From Burkholderiales bacterium (GTDB lineage: Bacteria > Pseudomonadota > Gammaproteobacteria > Burkholderiales > SHXO01): a stretch of DNA of 7,329 bases. Positions 1 to 7,012 of this stretch are shown in pieces. Position numbers and translations under genes: made by a program. Numbering within the stretch: the first letter of the stretch is position 1; the number at the start of each line of letters is the position of its first letter. The stretch covers positions 1 through 7,329 of the forward strand of contig JAHCKU010000151.1 of the NCBI GenBank assembly GCA_026125625.1, read 5' to 3'. The notes under the pieces were generated by a model. That model was not told where the DNA came from and did no database searches. It worked only from the letters and a program-made list of their open reading frames with translations.

Positions 1-482
1 GCACGCTCGGCGGCTCCATCGCCAACAACGATCCGGCAGCCGACTACCCGGCTGCGGTGGTGGGTCTGGGCGCCAGCGTGCATACCGACCGGCGTGAGAT
101 CGCCGGTGACGCGTTCTTCACCGGCATGTTCGAGACCACGTTGCAAGCGGGCGAGATCATCACCGCGGTACGCTTCCCGGTGCCGCGCCGCGCGGCCTAC
201 GTGAAATTCAACAACCCCGCATCGCGCTATGCGATCGTCGGCGTGTTCGTCGCCGAGACGGCGAACGGTGTGCGCGTGGCGGTGACCGGGGCCGGCCCGG
301 CGGTGTTTCGTGTGCCGGAAATGGAGAAGGCGCTGGCCGCGCGCTTCGCGCCCGATGCGATGGCGAAGGTGAAGGTCGATGCCGGTACGCTCAATTCCGA
401 CCTGCACGCCTCGGCGGAATATCGCGCGCATCTGATCACGGTGCTGGCGAAGCGGGCAGTCGAGCAGGCGCTGGCAGGATAG
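1..482 (+). CDS. coxM: CoxM-type FAD-binding subunit of a molybdenum hydroxylase (3' part only)
   Basis: This is the C-terminal 159 residues of the FAD subunit of a CO dehydrogenase/xanthine dehydrogenase-type enzyme, read in the frame that begins at base 3; its start lies outside the window. In this family the subunit carries electrons from the 2Fe-2S subunit through FAD to the acceptor. The visible fragment opens with TLGGSIANNDPAADYP, which matches the second FAD-pyrophosphate motif (T-I/L-G-G-S). Next come FFTGMFETTL at about residue 38 and the start of the C-terminal flavoprotein domain, with YVKFNNPASRYAIVG at about 66-80. Full-length relatives are about 265-290 residues, so roughly 40% is missing. 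coxD follows after 81 bp. Because M directly precedes D, the structural genes probably run S-L-M. That arrangement is seen in form II and other hydroxylases, so the substrate is uncertain. The family call is strong; CO specificity is not shown. Confidence 0.9.
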   Translation, partial: TLGGSIANNDPAADYPAAVVGLGASVHTDRREIAGDAFFTGMFETTLQAGEIITAVRFPVPRRAAYVKFNNPASRYAIVGVFVAETANGVRVAVTGAGPAVFRVPEMEKALAARFAPDAMAKVKVDAGTLNSDLHASAEYRAHLITVLAKRAVEQALAG

Positions 483-563
483 GGATACGCTCCCGGTCCA
501 CCCCTCCCCAGCCTCCTCCATCGAAGGGCGTGGGGGACTTTGCGTAGCAACTGACCTCCTCTC

Positions 564-1484
564 ATGTCCCACCCCAGCGCGCTTCCCGCATCCATCGACG
601 ACACCCTCGCGCTGCTGGCGCACGGGGGCTACATAGCCGAGCGCAGTCTCGCCACGGCCGTGTTCCTGGCCCTGCGCATGGAACGGCCGCTGTTCCTGGA
701 AGGCGAGGCTGGCGTGGGCAAGACCGAGATCGCCAAGGTGCTCGCCGCCACGCTCGGCCGCGAGCTGATCCGCCTGCAGTGCTACGAGGGCCTGGACATC
801 GCATCGGCCGTGTACGAATGGAACTACCCGCGGCAGATGATCGAGATCCGGCTCGCTGAAGCGGCCGGCACGACCTCGCGCGAGGCACTCGCCCACGACC
901 TGTTCTCCGAGCGGTTCCTGATCCGGCGCCCGCTGCTGCAGGCGCTGCAGGCGGAGCCCGGCGCCGCACCGGTGCTGCTCATCGACGAACTCGATCGCAC
1001 CGACGAACCCTTCGAGGCCTACCTGCTGGAAGTGCTCTCCGATTTCCAGATCACCATTCCGGAGATCGGCACGGTCGAGGCGCGTGCCACGCCGATCGTG
1101 ATCATGACGTCCAATCGCACGCGCGAAATTCACGACGCGGTGAAGCGGCGCTGCCTCTATCACTGGGTCGACTATCCCGGCGCCCAGCGCGAGCTGCAGA
1201 TCCTTGCCACCAAGGTGCCTGAAGCCTCGCAGCAGCTGTCGCGCGAAGTCGTGGCCTTCGTGCAGAAGCTGCGCGGCATGGATCTGTTCAAGGCGCCTGG
1301 TGTGGCGGAAACGCTCGACTGGGCGCGTGCCCTGGTCGAGCTCGATCACGTCGCACTGCAGCCGGAGATCATCGACGTGACACTCGGTGCGCTGCTCAAG
1401 TACCAGGACGACATCGCGCGCGTGCAAGGCAGCGAGGCGGCGCGCATCCTGAACGAATTGCGCAGCGAACTGACTGTTCCATAG
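564..1484 (+). CDS. coxD: CoxD, MoxR-family AAA+ ATPase for molybdenum hydroxylase maturation
   Basis: This 306-residue AAA+ ATPase is close to the usual CoxD length (about 295-300). The Walker A motif GEAGVGKT is at residues 47-54, Walker B VLLIDE at 137-142, sensor 1 (IMTSN) ends at N184, and an arginine pair in KRRC (R195/R196) fits the arginine-finger region. The EGLD and YEWNYPRQ segment (75-91) is typical of the CoxD branch of MoxR proteins. CoxD is known to be needed for sulfuration and copper insertion at the Mo-Cu site of aerobic CO dehydrogenase, as a cytoplasmic or membrane-associated chaperone working with the VWA protein CoxE. Here coxE is not adjacent; three unrelated genes lie between them. 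The ATG at 564 has no convincing Shine-Dalgarno sequence (CCTCCT precedes it), so translation may depend on coupling to upstream genes. The stop codon lies within an 11-nt string, TAGACTGCTAG, that reappears in part before coxE. Confidence 0.9.
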   Translation: MSHPSALPASIDDTLALLAHGGYIAERSLATAVFLALRMERPLFLEGEAGVGKTEIAKVLAATLGRELIRLQCYEGLDIASAVYEWNYPRQMIEIRLAEAAGTTSREALAHDLFSERFLIRRPLLQALQAEPGAAPVLLIDELDRTDEPFEAYLLEVLSDFQITIPEIGTVEARATPIVIMTSNRTREIHDAVKRRCLYHWVDYPGAQRELQILATKVPEASQQLSREVVAFVQKLRGMDLFKAPGVAETLDWARALVELDHVALQPEIIDVTLGALLKYQDDIARVQGSEAARILNELRSELTVP

Positions 1485-1492
1485 ACTGCTAG
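1483..1492 (+). repeat. 10-bp direct repeat, left copy, at coxD stop
   Basis: AGACTGCTAG overlaps the coxD stop codon (TAG at 1482-1484). An identical 10-mer is at 4068-4077. The flanking bases differ on both sides, so the match is exactly 10 bp. Together the copies bracket the amidohydrolase and ABC transporter genes. Confidence 0.7.
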
Positions 1493-1501
1493 CCGGCCGA
1501 C

Positions 1502-2326
1502 ATGCGAACCGGACCGATCCTTCTGGCGCTGCTCACGCTCCTTGCCTGGCCTGTGGCGCATGCGGACGAGCCGCTGCCGATCTTCGACGCTCACGTCCAC
1601 TACAACCTCGACATCGGCCGCCCGGTCACGGTCGAGCAGGTGTTCGAGCTATGGCGCGAGGCAGGCATCCGGGGCGTGCTGCTGACCAGCCGGCCGAACG
1701 ACGGCACGCGCGAGCTGCTGAGCGCGCCGTCGGCGGAAGTCCGCAAGGTGGCCTTCGCCCGGCCCTACAGCATCATGGCCGACGTCTACACCTGGTTTCG
1801 TGATCCGAAGATCTATGCACTGATCGAGCGGGAGCTCGATCGCGGACTCTACGTCGGCATCGGCGAATTCCACATCTTCGGCAAGGACGCCGATACCGAA
1901 GGCTTCGGCCGTTTCGTCCGGCTGGCTGCCGAACGCGGACTGTGGCTGCACGCGCACTGCGACGACTACGTCATCGAGCGCATCTTCACGCTCGATCCCG
2001 GCACCAAGGTGATCTGGGCGCATACCGGCATGAGCACGCCGCCCGAGCGGGTCGACGAGCTGCTCGGCCGTTTCCCGACGCTGTATGGAGAGCTGTCGTT
2101 CCGTAGCGGCATCGAGGAAGGCACGCAGATTTCCCCAACCTGGCGCGCATTGTTCCTGAAGCATCGGGACCGCTTCCTGCTCGGTTCCGACACCTGGGTG
2201 CCCGAGCGCTGGCCGCGGGTCCCGGACATCATGGCCGGGTATCGTCAATGGCTGCAGCAGCTGCCGCAGGACGTGGCGAAGCAGATCGCGTGGGGCAACG
2301 GCGCGAGATTGTTCCTCGGAGAGTAA
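1502..2326 (+). CDS. Exported metal-dependent amidohydrolase (Amidohydro_2-like)
   Basis: This is a 274-residue TIM-barrel-type hydrolase. Residues 1-21 look like a Sec signal peptide: R2, a hydrophobic stretch ILLALLTLLAWPVA, then AHA before DE, predicting cleavage after A21 and a periplasmic or exported product. Metal-ligand candidates are spaced as in the amidohydrolase superfamily: the HxH in FDAHVHY (H31, H33), E122 in GIGEFH, H150/H152 in LHAHCDD, H174 in WAHTG, and D230 in LLGSDTW. Substrate cannot be read from the sequence; such proteins act on C-N, C-O or C-C bonds. The gene starts 17 bp after coxD with no clear Shine-Dalgarno sequence. It is not a recognised member of cox clusters and is probably part of the inserted block. 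A role with the hydroxylase, for example processing a product in the periplasm, is conceivable but unsupported. Family call good, function unknown. Confidence 0.82.
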   Translation: MRTGPILLALLTLLAWPVAHADEPLPIFDAHVHYNLDIGRPVTVEQVFELWREAGIRGVLLTSRPNDGTRELLSAPSAEVRKVAFARPYSIMADVYTWFRDPKIYALIERELDRGLYVGIGEFHIFGKDADTEGFGRFVRLAAERGLWLHAHCDDYVIERIFTLDPGTKVIWAHTGMSTPPERVDELLGRFPTLYGELSFRSGIEEGTQISPTWRALFLKHRDRFLLGSDTWVPERWPRVPDIMAGYRQWLQQLPQDVAKQIAWGNGARLFLGE

Positions 2327-2337
2327 CGGCACCACTG

Positions 2338-2381
2338 CGTGCCCGGCACGTCCCTGGCCGAGGGCCACGTACACTACTGCC
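2338..2381 (+). promoter_or_regulatory. Possible -10 element and short hairpins before the ABC ATPase; leaderless start suspected
   Basis: The 55-bp gap holds two 5-bp stem-loops, CGTGC-ccg-GCACG (2338-2350) and TGGCC-gag-GGCCA (2355-2367). They are followed by TACACT at 2370-2375, a 4/6 match to a sigma70 -10 box. Transcription from such a box would start at or within a base or two of the ATG at 2382. No Shine-Dalgarno sequence lies at normal spacing; the nearest purine run, GAGGG at 2360-2364, is 17 nt away. The arrangement fits a leaderless mRNA, but there is no good -35 box and the call is weak. Confidence 0.3.
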
Positions 2382-3304
<923 letters not shown>

Positions 3305-3308
<4 letters not shown>

Positions 3309-4066
3309 ATCATCGCGGCATACTGGCCATCTACCGCTTCGAGATGGCGCGCTTCCGGCGCACGCTGTGGCAGAGCCTGGTCACGCCGGTGATCACCACC
3401 TCGCTCTACTTCGTCGTGTTCGGCGGCGCGATCGGCTCGCGCATCAGCGAGGTCGACGGCGTTGCCTACGCCGCTTTCATCGTGCCCGGCCTGATCATGC
3501 TCTCCATCTTCACCGAGAGCCTGAACAACGCCTCGTTCGGCATCTATCTGCCGCGTTTCACCGGCACCATCTACGAGGTCCTGTCGGCGCCGGTCTCCAC
3601 CGTCGAGATCCTGCTCGGCTACGTCGGCGCCGCGGCCACCAAGTCGGTCCTCATCGGACTGGTGATCCTCGCCACCGCGAACCTGTTCGTATCCATCGGC
3701 GTCCGGCATCCGCTGTGGATGCTGGTGTTCCTCGCGCTCACCGCGCTCGCCTTCTGCCTGTTCGGCTTCATCCTCGGCATCTGGGCCAAGGGCTTCGAGC
3801 AGCTCAATTTCATTCCGATGCTGGTGGTCACGCCGCTCACCTTCCTGGGCGGCGCCTTCTACTCGATCGACATGCTGCCTGCGCCCTGGAACACGTTGAG
3901 CCTGTTCAACCCGATCGTCTACCTCATCTCCGGCTTCCGCTGGACGTTCTTCGGGACCTCCGACGTGGGCGTGCACATCAGCGTGGCGGCGTTGCTGGTG
4001 TTTCTGCTGCTGTGCGTCGCGGTGGTGGCGTGGGTGTTCAGGACCGGGTATCGGCTGAAGAGCTAG
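3305..4066 (+). CDS. ABC-2 type transporter permease, YadH-like
   Basis: This 253-residue inner-membrane permease starts at the ATG at 3305, which overlaps the ATPase stop codon as ATGA. The frame stays open far upstream, but that extension lies over the ATPase gene and is not real coding. About six hydrophobic segments are visible, near residues 24-41, 54-70, 103-131, 137-160, 168-187 and 224-245. Conserved ABC-2 membrane signatures are present: SLYFVVFG (33-40), FIVPGLIM (58-65), EVLSAPVS (91-98), LTFLGGAFYS (178-187) and NPIVYLISGFR (202-212), all resembling E. coli YadH from memory. An E-loop-like coupling helix before TM1 (IYRFEMARFRRT) would contact the ATPase. With that ATPase it would form a four-part exporter (two permeases, two NBDs). 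The stop TAG is the end of a CTAG that begins a 15-bp near-perfect palindrome. Confidence 0.92.
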
Positions 4067-4077
4067 CAGACTGCTAG
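4063..4077. repeat. 15-bp palindrome CTAGCAG-A-CTGCTAG at the permease stop
   Basis: Two 7-bp arms with a single central A span the permease stop codon (TAG, 4064-4066) and contain the right copy of the 10-bp direct repeat (4068-4077). Two of the three CTAG tetranucleotides I found in the window form its ends. It could act as a weak hairpin or a recombination or insertion site. There is no T-tract, so it is not a standard intrinsic terminator. Confidence 0.6.
4068..4077 (+). repeat. 10-bp direct repeat, right copy, before coxE
   Basis: AGACTGCTAG, identical to 1483-1492, sits between the permease stop and coxE. It is also the right part of the 15-bp palindrome at 4063-4077. Joining the two copies would leave coxD and coxE separated by 31 nt. 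Confidence 0.7.
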
Positions 4078-4093
4078 GGAAACTCTGAAGAAG
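4074..4093 (+). mobile_element. Possible solitary IS5-type terminal repeat next to CTAG
   Basis: CTAG (4074-4077) is followed immediately by GGAAACTCTGAAGAAG (4078-4093). From memory, the E. coli IS5 terminal repeat begins GGAAGGTGCGAATAAG and its target is CTAG-like (YTAR). The two 16-mers agree at 11 positions, including both ends. The inner side of such an end would face coxE, but coxE follows after only 7 bp and no transposase or opposite end is visible. It is at most a solo relic or MITE fragment. The GAAGAAG part may also serve as a weak ribosome binding site for coxE, which could explain the resemblance. Confidence 0.25.
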
Positions 4094-4100
4094 TATCGCC

Positions 4101-5273
4101 ATGCCCCTCGCCGAGAACGTCATGCATTTCGCCCGCGTGCTGCGCAGCGCGGGCATCCCGGTGGGCCCGGATCGCGTCATCGATGCGATCAAGGCGCTGA
4201 CCATCACTGGCCTGGAGCGCAGGGAAGATCTGTACTGGACTCTGGCCAGCGTGTTCCTCGACCGCCACGAGCAGTTCGATCTGTACGACCAGGCGTTTCA
4301 TGTGTTCTGGCGCAACAGCCAGCTGCTCGAGCGCGTGATGGCGCTTTCGCTGCAGAACCTGCAGCCGCAGGTGCCGTCGTCCGAACAGCGGCTGCTCGCC
4401 GGCAGGCTGGCCGAAGCGGTGGCACCGAAGGTCGCCGTTGCACAGGACGAGACGAGCGAGCCGCCGCCGAAACCGGAGCACGATGCCGCCCTCACCGCAT
4501 CCGAGCGCGAGCGGCTGCAGAAATCCGACTTCGAATCGATGACGCTGTCGGAGCTGGCGGAAGCCAAGCGCCTGATCGCAACCTTGCGCCTGCCGATTCC
4601 GCGTGTGCGCACCCGCCGCTCACAGCCCGACCCGCGCGGCCACCGTATCGATCTGCGCGGCACTTTGCGCGCCAGCGTACGCGGCAGCGCGGATTTCATC
4701 CCGCTGCGCCACCGCTCCTTTCAGCGCCGCCACCCGCCGCTGGTGATCCTGTGCGACATCTCGGGCTCGATGAGCCGCTACTCGCGCATGTTCCTGCACT
4801 TCGTCCACGCCATCACCAACGATCGTGACCGCGTCCACACCTTCCTGTTCGGCACACGGCTGACCAACGTGACACGGCATCTGCGTCATCGTGACGTCGA
4901 CGTCGCGCTCAACGCCGTGGTGCAGGCAGTGGAGGACTGGTCCGGCGGCACCCGCATCGGCGCCATCCTGAAGCAGTTCAATCTGCGCTGGTCGCGCCGG
5001 GTGCTGGGCCAGAACGCGGTGGTGCTGCTGATCACCGACGGCCTCGATCGCGACTCCGGCCAGGATCTGACGCAGGCCATGGAACGCCTGCACAAGTCCT
5101 GCAGCAGGCTGATCTGGCTCAATCCGCTGTTGCGCACACAGGCGTTCAAGCCGCTGGCTACCGGCGTGCGCCTGATGCTTCCGCACGTGGATGCCTTCCT
5201 GCCCGTGCACAACATCGACAGCCTGACTGCGTTGGGCGAGGCATTCCGGCGAACGCCAGGACCCGCGCACTGA
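4101..5273 (+). CDS. coxE: CoxE, VWA-domain maturation protein
   Basis: This 390-residue protein has the usual CoxE length. The N-terminal part (1-110) is helical, with the family-typical opening FARVLRSAGIPVGPDRV and EDLYWTLASVFLDRHEQFDLYDQAF. A proline/acidic linker (116-128) follows, then a basic patch RVRTRRSQPDPRGHRIDLRGT (168-188). The C-terminal von Willebrand A domain has a complete MIDAS: DISGSMS (D219, S221, S223), T284 in GGTRIG and D313 in ITDGLDR. In aerobic CO dehydrogenase systems CoxE works with CoxD in building the sulfido-copper site; MoxR/VWA pairs elsewhere are also metal-enzyme maturation or remodelling partners. The ATG at 4101 has only a weak ribosome site (GAAGAAG, 7 nt away). 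coxE is usually next to coxD; here 2.6 kb of other genes intervene. Downstream, coxF is missing and coxG follows after 200 bp. Confidence 0.92.
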   Translation: MPLAENVMHFARVLRSAGIPVGPDRVIDAIKALTITGLERREDLYWTLASVFLDRHEQFDLYDQAFHVFWRNSQLLERVMALSLQNLQPQVPSSEQRLLAGRLAEAVAPKVAVAQDETSEPPPKPEHDAALTASERERLQKSDFESMTLSELAEAKRLIATLRLPIPRVRTRRSQPDPRGHRIDLRGTLRASVRGSADFIPLRHRSFQRRHPPLVILCDISGSMSRYSRMFLHFVHAITNDRDRVHTFLFGTRLTNVTRHLRHRDVDVALNAVVQAVEDWSGGTRIGAILKQFNLRWSRRVLGQNAVVLLITDGLDRDSGQDLTQAMERLHKSCSRLIWLNPLLRTQAFKPLATGVRLMLPHVDAFLPVHNIDSLTALGEAFRRTPGPAH

Positions 5274-5418
5274 GCACACGCTCGCGGGCGCCCCGATACG
5301 GATCGCGCCAGCACGACAACGGTGCATCGACGGGCGAACCAGGTCCGGAATGGCGGACGTACGAGCACATCGCACCGCGTAGGCAGACGCGCGTGCAACA
5401 ATACGAAGATCGTGAGTC

Positions 5419-5440
5419 GATGCCGGCGCGCATCGGCATC
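5419..5440. promoter_or_regulatory. Stem-loop in the coxE-coxG gap
   Basis: GATGCCG and CGGCATC form a perfect 7-bp stem around an 8-nt loop, GCGCGCAT, 33 nt before the coxG start. The heptamer AGTCGAT occurs at 5415-5421, overlapping the first bases of the stem, and again at 5442-5448, just after it. It could be a leader structure or a regulator site. The rest of the 200-bp gap (5274-5473) holds no gene I can support, and I see no recognisable trace of coxF in it. Confidence 0.35.
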
Positions 5441-5460
5441 CAGTCGATTGGACCGTCTGC

Positions 5461-5465
5461 AGAGG
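5461..5465 (+). promoter_or_regulatory. Ribosome binding site that fixes the coxG start
   Basis: AGAGG lies 8 nt before the ATG at 5474. This favours that codon over the in-frame ATG at 5393, which would add 27 residues with no resemblance to the family's usual N-terminus. Confidence 0.6.
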
Positions 5466-5473
5466 ATCGAAGA

Positions 5474-6046
5474 ATGGAAATGACCGGTACGCAGCGCATC
5501 GCGCTGCCGCAGCAGCGCGTGTGGGAAGCGCTGAACGACCCAGAAGTGCTCAAGGCTTGCATTCCCGGTTGCGAGAGCGTGGAGAAAGTCGCCGACGACC
5601 AGTACAAGATCGCGATGACGGCGGCAGTCGGTCCGGTGAAGGCGCGCTTCAACGGCAAGCTGGTGCTGTCGAATGTCAATCCGCCGCAGTCCTACACGCT
5701 CACCTTTGAAGGCTCGGGCGGTGCCGCCGGATTCGGCAAAGGCAGCAGCGAAGTGCGGCTTACGCCCGACGGTGGCGAGACCGTACTCGACTACACCGCC
5801 AAGGCCACGGTCGGCGGCAAGCTCGCCCAGGTCGGCTCACGCCTCATCGACGGCGTGGCAAAGAAGATGGCCGAGGATTTCTTCAACCGCTTCAACGCCA
5901 CCGTCGCGCCCGCGGAGGCTGCGCCGGCGCACGCAGCCGATCATGGGCATGCAGCGGACGAAGCCCGCGGGCCGTGGGTATGGGTGGTGATCGCCGGCCT
6001 GCTGGTCGCGCTGTACGCGGTCTGGGCAATGCGTCATGCCATGTGA
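5474..6046 (+). CDS. coxG: CoxG, SRPBCC-fold membrane anchor/quinone-linking protein
   Basis: This 190-residue protein begins MEMTGTQRIALPQQRVWEALNDPEVLKACIPGCE in the open frame (first 34 residues), the standard opening of CoxG/SRPBCC proteins. The START-like domain fills residues 1-145, with AVGPVKARFNGK (51-62) and YTAKATVGGKLAQVGSRLIDG (107-127) as recognisable landmarks. A His/Ala-rich linker (about 146-166) leads to one C-terminal membrane helix, about 168-186 (WVWVVIAGLLVALYAVWAM). CoxG tethers CO dehydrogenase to the membrane, and work on mycobacterial CoxG supports a role in extracting quinone from the membrane to accept electrons from the enzyme. The start is set by AGAGG at 5461. 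This protein thus links the CoxM flavin to respiration. Position after coxE is normal except for the missing coxF. Homologues also accompany non-CO hydroxylases, so it does not prove CO oxidation. Confidence 0.9.
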   Translation: MEMTGTQRIALPQQRVWEALNDPEVLKACIPGCESVEKVADDQYKIAMTAAVGPVKARFNGKLVLSNVNPPQSYTLTFEGSGGAAGFGKGSSEVRLTPDGGETVLDYTAKATVGGKLAQVGSRLIDGVAKKMAEDFFNRFNATVAPAEAAPAHAADHGHAADEARGPWVWVVIAGLLVALYAVWAMRHAM

Positions 6047-6147
6047 CCGCACCGCCGGCAACGGTGGCCTGCATTAGAATTCGGGCTGCTTTGCAAGCGC
6101 GAGCGGCACAGGAAACGCCGCATCCGCGACGACACTTGAACGAATTC

Positions 6148-6156
6148 GGAGAGGAG
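6148..6156 (+). promoter_or_regulatory. Strong Shine-Dalgarno region of the SDR gene
   Basis: GGAGAGGAG lies directly before the ATG at 6159. The first GGAG is 7 nt away, the normal distance; the second is too close. This is the strongest ribosome site in the window. In the same 112-bp gap, TAGAAT (6075-6080) is a 5/6 match to a -10 box, but no -35 box is found at the right distance. Confidence 0.6.
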
Positions 6157-6158
6157 CA

Positions 6159-6911
6159 ATGAACAAACTCGATCTGGCCGGCCGCGTGTGCATCGTGACT
6201 GGAGGCGTGTCGGGCATCGGCCTGGCCGTCGCGCAGCGTATGGCCGATTCCGGGGCGTCGATCAGTCTGTGGGATCGCGATGCGGCAGCCCTGGCCAAGA
6301 TTGCCGCGGGACTGTCGGCCAAGACCAAGATGCATACCGCGCAGGTCGACATATCCAATTATGCGCAGGTGCAGGCAGCAGCGAAGGCCACCGCTGCGCA
6401 TTTCGGCAAGATCGACGCGCTGGTCAACTCCGCCGGCGTCGCCGGCGCCAACGCCATGGTGTGGGAGTATCCGGTCGAGGAATGGCTGCGCGTGCACGAC
6501 ATCAACATCCACGGCACCTTCTATACCTGCCGCGAGGTCGTGCCGCATCTGCAGAAGAACGGCTATGGGCGCATCGTGAACATCGCCTCCATCGCCGGCA
6601 AGGAAGGCAATCCCACCGCCTCGGCCTACAGCTCGTCGAAGGCCGCGGTGATCGGCTTCACCAAGTCGCTCGGCAAGGAGCTGGCGACGACCAAGATCTG
6701 CGTCAACTGCGTGACGCCGGCGGCGGTCGAAACCGACATCTTCAAGCAGATGACGCAGCAGCACATCGACTTCATGAAGTCGAAGATCCCGATGAACCGC
6801 TTTGGCACGGTCGACGAGGTCGCTTCGCTGGTGTGCTGGCTCGCCTCGCCGGACTGCTCGTTCTCGACCGGCGGCGTGTTCGACATCTCGGGCGGACGCG
6901 CGACGTACTGA
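6159..6911 (+). CDS. SDR-family NAD-dependent dehydrogenase, probably of a sugar-acid pathway
   Basis: This 250-residue classical short-chain dehydrogenase is full length. The cofactor motif TGGVSGIG is at residues 14-21, and D39 at the end of strand beta-2 (SLWDRD) predicts NAD rather than NADP. NSAG is at 90-93, and the catalytic tetrad is N116, S144, Y157 and K161 (YSSSK). The C-terminal FSTGGVFDISGG is the normal family ending. The enzyme should oxidise a secondary alcohol or reduce a ketone in the cytoplasm. Its downstream neighbour is an IlvD/Edd dehydratase. In non-phosphorylated L-rhamnose, L-fucose or L-arabinose routes an SDR acts beside such a dehydratase, either on the free sugar or on the 2-keto-3-deoxy acid, so a sugar-acid role is likely but inferred. 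FabG-like or other alcohol substrates remain possible. It has its own strong ribosome site and a 112-bp gap after coxG, so it probably belongs to a separate unit from the cox genes. Confidence 0.88.
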   Translation: MNKLDLAGRVCIVTGGVSGIGLAVAQRMADSGASISLWDRDAAALAKIAAGLSAKTKMHTAQVDISNYAQVQAAAKATAAHFGKIDALVNSAGVAGANAMVWEYPVEEWLRVHDINIHGTFYTCREVVPHLQKNGYGRIVNIASIAGKEGNPTASAYSSSKAAVIGFTKSLGKELATTKICVNCVTPAAVETDIFKQMTQQHIDFMKSKIPMNRFGTVDEVASLVCWLASPDCSFSTGGVFDISGGRATY

Positions 6912-6921
6912 GTTTGCTTCG

Positions 6922-6950
6922 GCGCCGCGGCGGCTTTGACCGCGCGGCGC
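6922..6950. terminator. GC-rich hairpin after the SDR gene, overlapping a promoter
   Basis: GCGCCGCG (6922-6929) pairs perfectly with CGCGGCGC (6943-6950) around a 13-nt loop. It begins 11 nt after the SDR stop codon. No T-run follows, so it is a weak or factor-assisted terminator at best, or an mRNA 3'-end stabiliser. The -35 box of the next promoter (6936-6941) lies in the loop. Confidence 0.4.
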
Positions 6951-6965
6951 TGGCTGCGACATAAT
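6936..6965 (+). promoter_or_regulatory. Sigma70-like promoter for the IlvD/Edd gene
   Basis: TTGACC (6936-6941) and CATAAT (6960-6965) each match consensus at 5 of 6 positions and are 18 bp apart. Transcription would start near 6972, giving a leader of about 40 nt that contains a palindrome (6984-6993) and AGAGG (7002-7006) before the ATG. This is the best promoter candidate in the window and gives the dehydratase expression independent of the SDR. Confidence 0.6.
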
Positions 6966-6983
6966 CCGGGCCAGCAATGGTCC

Positions 6984-6993
6984 TATGATCATA
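6984..6993. promoter_or_regulatory. Palindromic operator candidate in the dehydratase leader
   Basis: TATGATCATA is a perfect 10-bp palindrome, AT-rich in a GC-rich context. It lies about 12-21 nt after the predicted transcription start and is flanked by TGGT (6978-6981) and ACCA (6993-6996). A repressor bound there could block transcription. GntR-type regulators of sugar-acid genes use TGGT/ACCA-containing sites, but no regulator gene is in the window. Confidence 0.4.
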
Positions 6994-7012
6994 CCAAAGG
7001 CAGAGGAACGCG

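Noticed and set aside
495..537. Possible hairpin between CCCCA and TGGGG upstream of coxD
   Set aside because: Only 5 bp pair across a long loop, not distinct from background in GC-rich sequence.
5393..5473. 27-residue N-terminal extension of CoxG from the ATG at 5393
   Set aside because: The family begins at MEMTG (5474), which has its own AGAGG ribosome site. The extension shows no conserved sequence.
6050..6066. CACCG/CGGTG hairpin after coxG as a terminator
   Set aside because: The stem is only 5 bp and no T-run follows.
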